A stretch of DNA of 53,297 bases from Saccharibacillus alkalitolerans (GCF_011090185.1 NZ_JAAFGS010000015.1:1-53297); one strand, 5' to 3'. Positions 9,518 through 18,645 are shown, numbered from the stretch's first letter. The notes: a model not told the origin generated them from the sequence alone. Program-made: numbers and translations.

Positions 9518-9772
9518 TTACTTCGCTACGGGAGCCGGAATTTCCGAAACGCAATCGTAGCAGACGATTTTGCCTTTGAAATAAGTAACATTATCCGCAT
9601 TGCCGCAGAAAATGCAAGCAGGCTCGTATTTTTTCAGCATAATGCGCTCGCCGTCGACGTAGATTTCCAGCGCGTCCTTCTCGCCGATGCCCAGCGTGCG
9701 GCGCAGTTCGATCGGGATGACGACACGTCCCAATTCATCCACTTTTCTTACAATGCCAGTCGATTTCATCAT
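9518..9772 (-). CDS. abrB: Transition-state regulator AbrB with C-terminal zinc-ribbon-like tail
   Basis: The 84-residue protein starts with the swapped-hairpin AbrB DNA-binding domain: KSTGIVRKVDELGRVVIP, then RRTLGIGEKDALEIYVDGE, nearly identical to Bacillus AbrB. The C-terminal part differs from B. subtilis AbrB. It carries Cys53, Cys56, Cys71 and Cys74 (CxxC-x14-CxxC), a likely zinc site. It is the only minus-strand gene in this section and has its own promoter, Spo0A-box-like site and terminator. ATG 9772 is preceded by GGGAGG; a second ATG follows at once. Confidence 0.95.
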   Translation of the reverse strand: MMKSTGIVRKVDELGRVVIPIELRRTLGIGEKDALEIYVDGERIMLKKYEPACIFCGNADNVTYFKGKIVCYDCVSEIPAPVAK

Positions 9773-9862
9773 AATATTTTGCCTCCCGGAAGTGAGAATT
9801 TAAAAGGTTAGTGGTGTCTACGTCAGCTGAAGATCGGCTTAAGTGTCCATCCAGTGTCATTT

Positions 9863-9869
9863 TTCGACA
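9863..9869 (-). promoter_or_regulatory. Spo0A-box-like site in the abrB leader
   Basis: On the minus strand the bases read TGTCGAA, the core 0A box. They lie about 17-23 bases downstream of the predicted abrB transcription start. In B. subtilis, Spo0A~P represses abrB from sites in the same position, just after the start. A single 7-base match is weak alone; the position strengthens it. Confidence 0.5.
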
Positions 9870-9892
9870 TTGTTCTAGCTTTTATGCTCCTC

Positions 9893-9921
9893 ATAATAAC
9901 AATGTTTCCCAGAACAGTCAA
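9893..9921 (-). promoter_or_regulatory. Sigma-A promoter of abrB
   Basis: On the minus strand TTGACT (9916-9921) and TATTAT (9893-9898) are separated by 17 bases. The predicted start near 9886 gives a leader of about 114 bases. The surrounding 9880-9990 region is AT-rich compared with the rest of the window. Confidence 0.78.
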
Positions 9922-10116
9922 CCCAGAAAAAATGAAAATCTCCTTAAAATTTGATAAAAAATGAAATAAAACTGAATTTTGGATGAAGAAACGATTGGAA
10001 TCCGAAAAAGAGCCAAGAACGACGATATGACATAATTGGAAAGCCCTCGTTAACCGCAACGACAAAAAACGACATAGGCTCAATCATCCATCATTTTATT
10101 TAAGGGAGTGAAAACC

Positions 10117-11418
10117 TTGCCGAATTATATCAAGCCGCTGCGCGAAGAGAAAGTATTCAAAGATCCCGTACACAATTATGTGCATGTGCAGGACCGCACC
10201 ATATGGTCGCTGATCAACACGGCGGAATTTCAGCGGCTGCGCAGAATCAGGCAGCTGGGGACGACCTATCTGACCTTCCACGGAGCGGAGCACAGCCGGT
10301 TTTCCCACTCGCTCGGGGTATACGAGATTACCCGGCGAATCATTTCCCAATTCGAACGCGGCCACTATCCCGACTGGCCGGTCGAAGAAAATATGGTCGC
10401 CATGTGTGCCGCCCTGCTGCATGACCTGGGACATGGTCCGTTCTCCCACTCGATCGAAGAAGCGTTCCATATGCACCACGAGGACTGGACCTGCAAGATC
10501 ATTCTGGGCGATACGGACGTTAACCGGGTGCTGAGCGAAGTATCGGCGGACCTGCCGGAGCGGGTCGCTTCGGTCATCCGCAAGGACTACGAAAAAGAAA
10601 TCGTGGTCAATCTCATCACAAGCCCGCTCGATGCGGACCGAATGGACTATCTGCTTCGCGATGCCTATTTTACCGGCGTCAATTACGGAACGATCGACAT
10701 CGACCGGATTTTGCGGATGCTGCGCCCTTATAATGGAAGAATCGTGGTGAAGGAGTCGGGCATGCACGCCGTCGAGGATTACTTGATGTCCCGCTACCAG
10801 ATGTACTGGCAGGTCTATTTCCATCCCGTAACGCGCAGCTCCGAAATTATTCTGCGGCAAATTTTCCGCCGGGCGGGCGAGCTTTATCGGGAAGGATACT
10901 CTTTTGCGTTTCTGCCGCAGCCGCTGCCGGGATTGTTCCGAAACAATCTGACCGTCAAAGAATATCTGAAACTCGATGAATCGTTGATCCAAACGACGTT
11001 TATGCAGTGGAGCGACGAAAAAGATCCTATTCTTAGCGAGCTTTGCTGCCGATTCCTGCATCGCAGGTTGTATAAATATGTAGAGGTCGAGTCCATCGAT
11101 ATGGAAACGATCGATGAGATTCGCAGCAGCTTCGCGAAAGTCGGACTGCATCCGGAATACGACTTCGAAATCGACTTTCCGACCGATCTTCCGTATGATG
11201 TGTTCCGGCCTGACGACTCCAAAAGGGGCAGTCAAATCTTGCTTCTTGGAAAACAGGATAAATTGAGAGAAATTTCCGAAGTTTCCGATATCATAAGGTC
11301 GATCAGCGGACTGCATCGCGGAAAGTATCATCTCTATTACCCTCACCACAAACTTGCGGACGTGATCTCGGAACTGCCGCCGGAAATTGCGTCGATTTTC
11401 CCGATTTCGGCCGATTAA
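10117..11418 (+). CDS. HD-domain phosphohydrolase (YwfO-like)
   Basis: A 433-residue metal-dependent phosphohydrolase of the dGTPase/SAMHD1-like HD superfamily, close to B. subtilis YwfO. The metal ligands are visible: the H of FHGAEHSRFSHSLG near residue 51-60, HD in ALLHDLGHGPFSHSIEE near 106, and the later D of LDADRMDYLLRDAYFTG. YwfO-type enzymes hydrolyse nucleoside triphosphates; the substrate here is unknown. TTG 10117 is preferred to GTG 10108 because AAGGGAG directly abuts the GTG but sits 9 bases before the TTG. It occupies the metG position. Confidence 0.88.
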   Translation: MPNYIKPLREEKVFKDPVHNYVHVQDRTIWSLINTAEFQRLRRIRQLGTTYLTFHGAEHSRFSHSLGVYEITRRIISQFERGHYPDWPVEENMVAMCAALLHDLGHGPFSHSIEEAFHMHHEDWTCKIILGDTDVNRVLSEVSADLPERVASVIRKDYEKEIVVNLITSPLDADRMDYLLRDAYFTGVNYGTIDIDRILRMLRPYNGRIVVKESGMHAVEDYLMSRYQMYWQVYFHPVTRSSEIILRQIFRRAGELYREGYSFAFLPQPLPGLFRNNLTVKEYLKLDESLIQTTFMQWSDEKDPILSELCCRFLHRRLYKYVEVESIDMETIDEIRSSFAKVGLHPEYDFEIDFPTDLPYDVFRPDDSKRGSQILLLGKQDKLREISEVSDIIRSISGLHRGKYHLYYPHHKLADVISELPPEIASIFPISAD

Positions 11419-11560
11419 AGCCTTTAAATGCCGATTTCTTCTTGAAAAAAGAACCTGTTTCCCGATTTCGCCTTATTGAAAAACAGTCAGAAAAGTCGTG
11501 AAAGAAAGCAGTCGGCGAAAAATCCGGCTGTCCATTTTTATGAATTGGAGATGGTGAATC

Positions 11561-12328
11561 ATGTTATTCGATACTCATACTCATATGGATGCGCCGGAAT
11601 TCGAAGAAGACCGGGACGAGGCGATCGCCCGAGCGGTGGAAGCCGGAGTAAGCCGTATGGTCAATATCGGGTTCAACCGGGAGACCATTCCGACGACGCT
11701 GGCGCTGGCCGAAAAATATCCGTTTGTCTATGCCGCCATCGGCTGGCACCCGGTGGATGCAATCGATATGCAGGAAGGCGACCTGGAATGGATCGAATCG
11801 TTGTGCAGCCACGAAAAAGTGGTCGCGATAGGAGAAATCGGCCTCGATTACCACTGGGACAAGTCGCCGAAAGAGATACAGCACCGGGTACTGCGTGAAC
11901 AGATCGCGCTGGCCAAGCGGGTCAAGCTGCCGATCGTCATTCATAACCGCGAAGCGCACGAGGATACGATCCGGATCCTGAAAGAAGAAAACGCGTCCGA
12001 GGTCGGCGGCATCATGCATGCGTTCTCGGGAAGCTGGGAAACGGCCAAAATCTGTCTCGATATGGGCTTCCATTTGTCATTCGGGGGTCCGGTTACGTTC
12101 AAGAACGCCAAGCAGCCGAAAGAGGTGCTCGAAAAGACGCCGATGGACCGCCTGCTGATCGAGACGGATTCCCCTTATTTGACACCTCACCCATATCGAG
12201 GCAAGAGAAACGAGACCGCTTATGTACGCTTGGTTGCCGAGGCCGCCGCGCTGTTAAAAGGCGTTTCTCTGGAAGAAATTGCCGAACAGACAACGAAAAA
12301 TGCCAACAATCTTTTTGGTATCGTTTAA
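11561..12328 (+). CDS. tatD: TatD-family metal-dependent hydrolase (YabD)
   Basis: A TIM-barrel metallohydrolase of 255 residues with DNase activity reported in the family. Metal ligands are seen in FDTHTHMD (residues 3-10), the EIGLDYHW motif near 91, VIHNREAH near 127, MHAFSGS near 152 and ETDSPYLTPHPYRGKRNE near 203. Length and position before the yabE-like gene agree with B. subtilis yabD. The ribosome binding site is GGAGATGG before ATG 11561. Confidence 0.94.
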   Translation: MLFDTHTHMDAPEFEEDRDEAIARAVEAGVSRMVNIGFNRETIPTTLALAEKYPFVYAAIGWHPVDAIDMQEGDLEWIESLCSHEKVVAIGEIGLDYHWDKSPKEIQHRVLREQIALAKRVKLPIVIHNREAHEDTIRILKEENASEVGGIMHAFSGSWETAKICLDMGFHLSFGGPVTFKNAKQPKEVLEKTPMDRLLIETDSPYLTPHPYRGKRNETAYVRLVAEAAALLKGVSLEEIAEQTTKNANNLFGIV

Positions 12329-12450
12329 AAACGGGAGTAAAACCGGCAAAAAAGAGAGTATTTACGAGATATTAATCTCTTTGTTACAAAAAAGAGTAGA
12401 AGATTACAAAGTTTTAACCTTTTACACGGATAAACGTGAAAACGGGCGGC

Positions 12451-12480
12451 TTTACAAACTCCTCTGAAAAAAGCTATTAT
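12451..12480 (+). promoter_or_regulatory. Sigma-A promoter of the riboswitch transcript
   Basis: TTTACA at 12451-12456, an 18-base spacer and TATTAT at 12475-12480. The predicted start near 12487 is about 45 bases ahead of the riboswitch aptamer. Confidence 0.58.
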
Positions 12481-12532
12481 CTTGTCAGTGATTAATCGGC
12501 CGTATGTTCGGTTAATCCGATAAATTCATGTA

Positions 12533-12770
12533 CCGTCTCGCTGAATCTTCGTCATACATAAACGGAGAACGGGGGAACCCGAAGCGGCATGCCCGATCGA
12601 ATAACCGGCCCAATCGCCGGAAGAAGCTGCCGTGGTCGATTCCTTTTTCAACTGGGTCTACGGGGTGAATTGGAGGTCTTCTCGCCATGAGCGGAAGAAC
12701 CGACATAGGACGACTCTCTTCGTCCGAACCCGACAGCTAACCTCGTAAGCGTAAAATAAGAGAGAGGCAG
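12533..12770 (+). ncRNA. c-di-AMP riboswitch (ydaO/yuaA leader)
   Basis: The conserved aptamer blocks occur in order. CGCTGAATC is at about 12539-12547, GGGGGAACCC at 12571-12580 and GGGGTGAAT at 12662-12670. The 3' signature CCGAACCCGACAG, CTAACCTCGTAAGCG and the closing GAGAG run from about 12724 to 12767. These are the known ydaO-class consensus elements, in which two c-di-AMP molecules bind a pseudo-symmetric pocket. A terminator follows at 12823, so ligand binding should switch off the YabE-like gene downstream. Confidence 0.93.
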
Positions 12771-12822
12771 CCACGCGCCTTATGTTTTCCTCAGATCGTC
12801 AACTTGTCGATTGTATACAGAG

Positions 12823-12889
12823 GGAAGCCGCGGAAAAGTCCTCTTAAGTTTGCTTAAGTCGATTTTTCCCAGGCTTCTTTTGTTTTAGG
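12823..12889 (+). terminator. Riboswitch expression-platform terminator
   Basis: A long, nearly continuous stem: GAAGCC...GGCTTC at the base, GGAAAA/TTTTCC inside it and TCTTAAG/CTTAAGT at the apex. It is followed by TTTTGTTTT. It ends the transcript about 200 bases before the start codon of the next gene and forms the likely off state of the c-di-AMP riboswitch. Confidence 0.85.
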
Positions 12890-12955
12890 CGCATAAGCCG
12901 GGGGAACAGCGTACATAAGTGTGGATCATGGGCTGAGCTATTAGAACGGGAATGA

Positions 12956-13016
12956 CGTAGAAGCGGCGCTACCGGCCTGCCGGGCAAACACGAACGTTGT
13001 GCCGCGCGCTTCTACG
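12956..13016 (+). repeat. Long hairpin between riboswitch terminator and coding sequence
   Basis: CGTAGAAGCG at 12956-12965 pairs perfectly with 13007-13016. Inner helices such as CCGG-CCTG-CCGG (12972-12983) lie within. A run of A follows the right arm, so it is not a + strand terminator. Role unknown. Confidence 0.6.
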
Positions 13017-13090
13017 AAAAAATAGCAAGTAGTCGCGTCAATTTTTTCATGTACGTACTTGACGGCGGGGCTATGGAGGAGGACGGAAGA

Positions 13091-14551
13091 GTGGGCATTT
13101 TCACTAAAGAAGACACCCATGGTTCACGATCATCCAGCATGACTTACGCTTTGCGTTGGAAGCGCCAGAACGGGCTCCAAATTTTGGGTGTCGCATTGTT
13201 CGTCGTCGCACTGGTGACGATGGTGCTGCTCGGACTGTATGCGCAGGCCGAAAAGCAGATCGTGCTGGTCGTCGACGGAAAAGAACAGACGTTGAGCACG
13301 CATAAGGGGAGTCTCCAGGAACTTCTGGACGAACACTCGCTCAGCGTCAAACCGCAGGACGATGTATCGATGTCGCTCGGCGCTTCGATTCAGGACGGCG
13401 ACCGGATCGCCATTACGACGGCACTGCCGGTAACCCTGACGATCGACGGGAAGAGCGAGCAGCGGTACACGACCGCGAGAACGGTGGCCGCCGCGCTCGA
13501 AGGCTGGAACGTAAAGCTCGGCCAGTTCGACAAGATTTCGGTGCCGGTCAGCTCGGCAGTCGAAAAAAGCGCGACCGTGGCCATCACGAAAGCCGTCCCG
13601 GTATCGCTGTCCGTCAACGGGACAAGCAAGCAGATGTATACGGCCGAAAAGACGGTAGCCGCCGCGCTCGAAGGTTGGAACGTCGATTTCAGCGCCCACG
13701 ACAAAATTTCGGTGCCGCTGAGTTCGGCAGTCGAAGCGGAAGGCAAGATCGCGATCACGACCGCCATTCCGGTCACGCTGAAAGTGGGCGAGGACGCGAG
13801 CACGACGTACACGACCGCGAGAACGGTAGAATCCGTTCTGGCCGACAAAGGCATCGAACTCGGAGAGCATGACAAAGTCTATCCGGGAACGACGACTCCG
13901 CTGACGGAAAACATGGACGTTGCCGTATACCGGATCAACAAGTTTACCGCCGAGCAGGAGATCAAGGTGCCTTACGAAACCGTCAAAAAAGAAGACTCGT
14001 CGCTGCTTAAAGGCAAGACCAAAACGATTCAGGCCGGCGTCGAAGGCGTCACGGTCCAAACGATCGAAAAGGTCTACCAGAACGGAGAGTTCGTGACGAA
14101 GTACGTAGTCGATAAAAAAGTCAAAACCGAAAAGCGGGACGAGATCATCGCCGTCGGCACGAAAGAGCCGGTCGTCGAGAAGACGTTTGCGCCGGCAGCC
14201 GCCGCCAAGACGACTTCTTCCGGTTCGTCCAGCAGCAAGGGATTCGAATATAAGACTGTGTTGACCGGCGTATCCGCAACCGCCTATTCCTCGCAGCAGC
14301 CGGGAATCGGAACGCGCACCGCGACGGGCACGACCGTGACCGAAGGCCGTACCATCGCCGTCGATCCGAACGTGATTCCGCTCGGATGGTGGGTGTACAT
14401 CGAAGGTTACGGCTACCGCAAAGCGGAAGACACGGGCAGCGCCATCAAAGGCAAGAAGATCGATATGTATTATGACAGCCTCGGAGCCGCGCTGAACTTC
14501 GGCCGCAAATCCGGTCTGACCATTTACGTAATCGGTCCGAACAGACCGTAA
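13091..14551 (+). CDS. yabE: YabE-like cell-wall protein: DUF348 repeats, G5 and 3D domains
   Basis: A 486-residue exported protein related to resuscitation-promoting/cell-wall hydrolases. An N-terminal membrane segment (about residues 30-52) is followed by four DUF348 ubiquitin-like repeats (about 60-290), a G5 domain (about 295-370), a Ser/Lys linker and a C-terminal 3D domain. The 3D domain has the three aspartates in VDPNVIP, AEDTG and KIDMYY, typical of MltA-fold lytic enzymes. GTG 13091 follows GGAGGAGGA by 7 bases. Expression is predicted to fall when c-di-AMP is high. Whether it cleaves glycan like MltA is inferred. Confidence 0.92.
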   Translation: MGIFTKEDTHGSRSSSMTYALRWKRQNGLQILGVALFVVALVTMVLLGLYAQAEKQIVLVVDGKEQTLSTHKGSLQELLDEHSLSVKPQDDVSMSLGASIQDGDRIAITTALPVTLTIDGKSEQRYTTARTVAAALEGWNVKLGQFDKISVPVSSAVEKSATVAITKAVPVSLSVNGTSKQMYTAEKTVAAALEGWNVDFSAHDKISVPLSSAVEAEGKIAITTAIPVTLKVGEDASTTYTTARTVESVLADKGIELGEHDKVYPGTTTPLTENMDVAVYRINKFTAEQEIKVPYETVKKEDSSLLKGKTKTIQAGVEGVTVQTIEKVYQNGEFVTKYVVDKKVKTEKRDEIIAVGTKEPVVEKTFAPAAAAKTTSSGSSSSKGFEYKTVLTGVSATAYSSQQPGIGTRTATGTTVTEGRTIAVDPNVIPLGWWVYIEGYGYRKAEDTGSAIKGKKIDMYYDSLGAALNFGRKSGLTIYVIGPNRP

Positions 14552-14573
14552 ACTAACCCGTTTCTTTCAAAGC

Positions 14574-14607
14574 GCTTGGCATGCCTTTACCGGTATGCCA
14601 AGCCTTT
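14574..14607 (+). terminator. Intrinsic terminator after the yabE-like gene
   Basis: GCTTGGCATGCC (14574-14585) pairs with 14592-14603 over 12 base pairs and is followed by CTTTTC. Confidence 0.8.
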
Positions 14608-14622
14608 TCATCGAAGCGGACG

Positions 14623-14652
14623 TTTACGCTGACGGCCGCAAGATGGTATACT
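14623..14652 (+). promoter_or_regulatory. Candidate sigma-A promoter of rnmV
   Basis: TTTACG at 14623-14628, an 18-base spacer and TATACT at 14647-14652. Transcription would start near 14659, just before the leader terminator at 14678. Confidence 0.52.
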
Positions 14653-14677
14653 CAACCGTATAGGAACGAACGAAGCC

Positions 14678-14706
14678 AAAGAAGAGGAGGTTCTCCTCTT
14701 CTTTTT
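14678..14706 (+). terminator. Terminator-like hairpin in the rnmV leader
   Basis: AAAGAAGAGGAG at 14678-14689 pairs with 14693-14704 over a 3-base loop and ends in a T-run. It lies after the predicted rnmV promoter and 22 bases before the ATG, so it could give a short (about 48-base) terminated RNA or act as an attenuator. The left arm is itself Shine-Dalgarno-like. Confidence 0.68.
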
Positions 14707-14727
14707 GTTATGAGAGGGAGAACAACC

Positions 14728-16162
<1,435 letters not shown>

Positions 16163-16192
16163 AACGTCAGTAATTTACCAGAAAAAACCTCG

Positions 16193-16222
16193 TTGACAAG
16201 ATACAAAGGGTATTGATATAAT
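16193..16222 (+). promoter_or_regulatory. Upstream veg promoter (sigma-A)
   Basis: TTGACA at 16193-16198, an 18-base spacer and a perfect TATAAT at 16217-16222. Confidence 0.75.
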
Positions 16223-16234
16223 TATCGATTAAAC

Positions 16235-16263
16235 TTGACATGAACCTCTCAAAATGTTACAAT
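16235..16263 (+). promoter_or_regulatory. Downstream veg promoter (sigma-A)
   Basis: TTGACA at 16235-16240, a 17-base spacer and TACAAT at 16258-16263. With the promoter 42 bases upstream it forms a tandem pair, as also reported for the strong B. subtilis veg promoters. Confidence 0.8.
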
Positions 16264-16292
16264 TAAGTGCATGAGAGAGGTGGTTGAGAAGA

Positions 16293-16571
16293 ATGGCAAA
16301 TCAAACGCTATCGGATATCAAACGCAGTCTCGACGCTCACGTAGGACACCGCATCATGCTTCGGGCCAACGGAGGCCGACGCAAGACGGTTGAGCAGACC
16401 GGAGTCCTCGAAGGAACTTACCCGGCGGTATTTACCGTCATGCTTGAAGAAGAGGCCGAGCACGCTTCGGGCCGCGTATCTTACAGTTATGCCGATGTTT
16501 TGACAGAGACGGTTGAGCTTTCGCTCGTGGAAGAAGATTCGGAGACTCCGATCGCTTACGCGGGCGCCTGA
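16293..16571 (+). CDS. veg: Veg protein (biofilm-related, DUF1021)
   Basis: A small 92-residue cytoplasmic protein. In B. subtilis Veg stimulates biofilm matrix genes by acting on SinR; in other Firmicutes its role is less clear. The conserved pattern LSDIKRSLDAHVGHRIMLRANGGRRKT, then GVLEGTYPAVF and RVSYSYADVLTETVEL, is present. ATG 16293 follows GAGAGGTGG. Tandem promoters suggest strong expression, and a terminator isolates it from ispE. yabG, which precedes veg in B. subtilis, is absent. Confidence 0.94.
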   Translation: MANQTLSDIKRSLDAHVGHRIMLRANGGRRKTVEQTGVLEGTYPAVFTVMLEEEAEHASGRVSYSYADVLTETVELSLVEEDSETPIAYAGA

Positions 16572-16588
16572 TTGACACGTTTTTCTAG

Positions 16589-16624
16589 AAGGCGGTTTTC
16601 GCTTATGCGAAGGCCGCCTTTGTT
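16589..16624 (+). terminator. Intrinsic terminator after veg
   Basis: AAGGCGG and TTCGC pair with GCGAA and CCGCCTT across a TTAT loop, followed by TGTT. The 12-base-pair stem has a small internal mismatch. Confidence 0.75.
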
Positions 16625-16726
16625 CGTTCAATAAATAGACTTCAACCCTGATTTTTCATATAATATCTAAAGCTGTTTAGAGAGGGCGGCCGAGAGCTCG
16701 GTCAGCATGCAGGGGCGGTGGAAAGC

Positions 16727-17581
16727 TTGTACATTTACGAAAAAGCGCCGGCGAAGATCAACTTGATGCTGGACGTTTTACATAAAAGAGAAGACGGGTT
16801 TCACGAAGTGGAGATGGTGATGACGATGGTCGATCTGGCGGATCGGCTGACGCTGAGCGATCCCGGCAGCAGCCGGATCTCGCTGTCGAGCCAATCGGGA
16901 TACATTCCGCTGGACGACAAAAACCTGGCGGTTCGGGCGGCGCGTCTGCTGAAGCAGCGCTTCGGCGTAAGCCGCGGCGTACATATGCATCTGGAAAAAC
17001 GGATTCCGGTAGCGGCCGGACTCGCGGGAGGAAGCAGCGACGCGGCGGCGGCTTTGCGCGGACTGAATCGGCTGTGGGAGCTCGGGCTGTCCGAAGCCGA
17101 ACTGGAGGAGCTGGGCGCCGAACTCGGTTCCGACGTGCCGTTTTGCGTGCGGGGAGGAACGGCGCTGGCTACCGGACGGGGCGAAAAGCTGGAGACGCTG
17201 CCTAACCCTCCGCGATGCTGGGTGGTGCTGGCGAAGCCGCCGATCAACGTATCGACCGCCGACGTGTACGGCAATCTGAAAGCGGGGGAGATCGCCGTCC
17301 ATCCTTCCTCTTCCAAGATGAGGGAGGCGCTGGAACGCGGCTCGTTCCGGGACGTCTGCGGCGGCTTGGGCAACGTGCTCGAAGACGTGACGCTGAAGCT
17401 GTATCCGGCTGTGGAGCGGCTGAAAAAGGTGACGGAGAGCCTCGGCGCGGACGGCGTGTTGATGTCCGGGAGCGGACCGACCGTATTCGCGTTGGTCGCA
17501 AAGGAAGAAAAAGCGCGGCAGATCTGCAACGGACTTCGGGGATTCTGCGAAGAAGTGTATGCGGTCAGAACGCTCGGGTAA
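16727..17581 (+). CDS. ispE: 4-diphosphocytidyl-2-C-methyl-D-erythritol kinase
   Basis: A GHMP kinase that phosphorylates CDP-methylerythritol in the MEP isoprenoid pathway. The 284-residue protein has [22 protein letters not shown] at the N-terminus (catalytic Lys/Asn region), the ATP-binding [18 protein letters not shown] motif near residue 92 and the C-terminal [14 protein letters not shown] 16727 is preferred to GTG 16718: GGTGG lies 5 bases before the TTG, and the N-terminus then aligns with other IspE proteins. No sspF-like gene precedes it. Confidence 0.94.
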   Translation: MYIYEKAPAKINLMLDVLHKREDGFHEVEMVMTMVDLADRLTLSDPGSSRISLSSQSGYIPLDDKNLAVRAARLLKQRFGVSRGVHMHLEKRIPVAAGLAGGSSDAAAALRGLNRLWELGLSEAELEELGAELGSDVPFCVRGGTALATGRGEKLETLPNPPRCWVVLAKPPINVSTADVYGNLKAGEIAVHPSSSKMREALERGSFRDVCGGLGNVLEDVTLKLYPAVERLKKVTESLGADGVLMSGSGPTVFALVAKEEKARQICNGLRGFCEEVYAVRTLG

Positions 17582-17609
17582 GAAACGCCCATCCTATCGG
17601 CGTTCGGTG

Positions 17610-17777
17610 TTTTATAAAATTCGAAGGGGAGCATTTGGGGGATTTAAAGCTCGGAAATTCGGCCAATCCGGCCTTTTTTCCTGAATTTCTCTGATTTTCC
17701 TTGCTTTTTTAGAGTTTTATAAAACATTCACATGTACAAATACGTACATCAATGATATATTTTTTATAAAACATTCG
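17610..17777 (+). promoter_or_regulatory. purR upstream region with three TTTTATAAAA repeats and PurBox-like halves
   Basis: TTTTATAAAA followed by (CA)TTC occurs at 17610-17623, 17715-17729 and 17762-17777. The third continues into ATTCGGATTT, whose complement AAATCCGAATGTT resembles the PurR operator half (AWWWCCGAACWWT) with two mismatches; GTTCGGTGTT at 17602 is another partial match. A poor promoter (TGTACA at 17733, TATATT at 17756, 17-base spacer) lies between copies two and three. PurR autoregulation is inferred. Confidence 0.45.
17654..17689 (+). terminator. Weak terminator after ispE
   Basis: GGCC-AATCC-GGCC followed by six T at 17674-17679, flanked by GAAATTC and GAATTTC, which can pair in an alternative outer stem. 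The core stem is only 4-5 base pairs. Confidence 0.35.
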
Positions 17778-17797
17778 GATTTAGCGAGGAAACCCTA

Positions 17798-18625
17798 GTG
17801 AAAAAATTAAAACGCAGTGCACGTTTAGTCGAGTTAACCCAATTTCTGCTGGCCCGACCGCATTCCCTTATTCCGCTGACGACTTTCGCGGAACGTTACG
17901 GAGCGGCGAAGTCGTCGATCAGCGAGGATCTGGCAATCATCAAGGAAGTATTTGAAGAAGAAGGCATGGGCGAGCTGCAGACGCTGGCGGGCGCGGCGGG
18001 CGGAGTAAAATATATTCCGCGCGTCTCGGACGAGAAAGCGCTCGGCATCATTAACGGGGTCTGCGCCAAGCTGGAGGAGCCGGGCCGCATACTGCCCGGC
18101 GGCTACCTGTACATGTCCGATCTGCTTGGGCAGCCGCACCTGATGAACGAGATCGGCGACATTTTCGCGACCATCTTCGGCGGGAAGAACATCGATGTCG
18201 TGATGACGGTCGAAACGAAGGGCATCCCGATCGCCTACGCGACGGGAGCCAAGCTCAATCTGCCGGTCGTGCTTGTACGCCGGGACCATCAGGTGACGGA
18301 AGGCTCGGCGGTCAGCATCAACTACGTCTCCGGCTCGCACAAAAGCATCCATACGATGACGCTCTCGCGCCGGGCGATGAAGGAGAAGTCCCGCGTGCTG
18401 ATCGTCGACGACTTCATGAAAGCGGGCGGTACGGTACGCGGGATGATCGACCTGTTGGCCGAATTCGATGCCGAAGTCGCAGGCGTGGGCGTGCTGCTCG
18501 ATTCCGGTTCCGTCGATTCGGAAGAGCGGTTGTTCGAGGACTACGTGTCGCTGGCGACGCTTGAGACGGTAGACGCGAAAAATCGGGTAGTCGGCGTAAA
18601 GCCGGGCAATTACTTCGACAAGTAA
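17798..18625 (+). CDS. purR: Purine operon repressor PurR
   Basis: Represses purine synthesis genes; PRPP acts as the inducer that weakens DNA binding. The 275-residue protein has an N-terminal winged-helix domain (about residues 1-75, including TTFAERYGAAKSSISEDLAI). A phosphoribosyltransferase-like domain follows, with the PRPP motif VLIVDDFMKAGGTVRG near residue 203. GTG 17798 follows GCGAGGAAACC. The upstream repeats may be its own operators. The yabJ gene that follows purR in B. subtilis is missing; a strong terminator follows instead. Confidence 0.95.
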   Translation: MKKLKRSARLVELTQFLLARPHSLIPLTTFAERYGAAKSSISEDLAIIKEVFEEEGMGELQTLAGAAGGVKYIPRVSDEKALGIINGVCAKLEEPGRILPGGYLYMSDLLGQPHLMNEIGDIFATIFGGKNIDVVMTVETKGIPIAYATGAKLNLPVVLVRRDHQVTEGSAVSINYVSGSHKSIHTMTLSRRAMKEKSRVLIVDDFMKAGGTVRGMIDLLAEFDAEVAGVGVLLDSGSVDSEERLFEDYVSLATLETVDAKNRVVGVKPGNYFDK

Positions 18626-18645
18626 CGCCGGGCGGGTTCCGTTTT

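Noticed and set aside
13484..13700. Repeats suggesting a CRISPR or tandem DNA repeat
   Set aside because: The repeats are coding DUF348 units with period 171 in one open frame, not short direct repeats with unique spacers.
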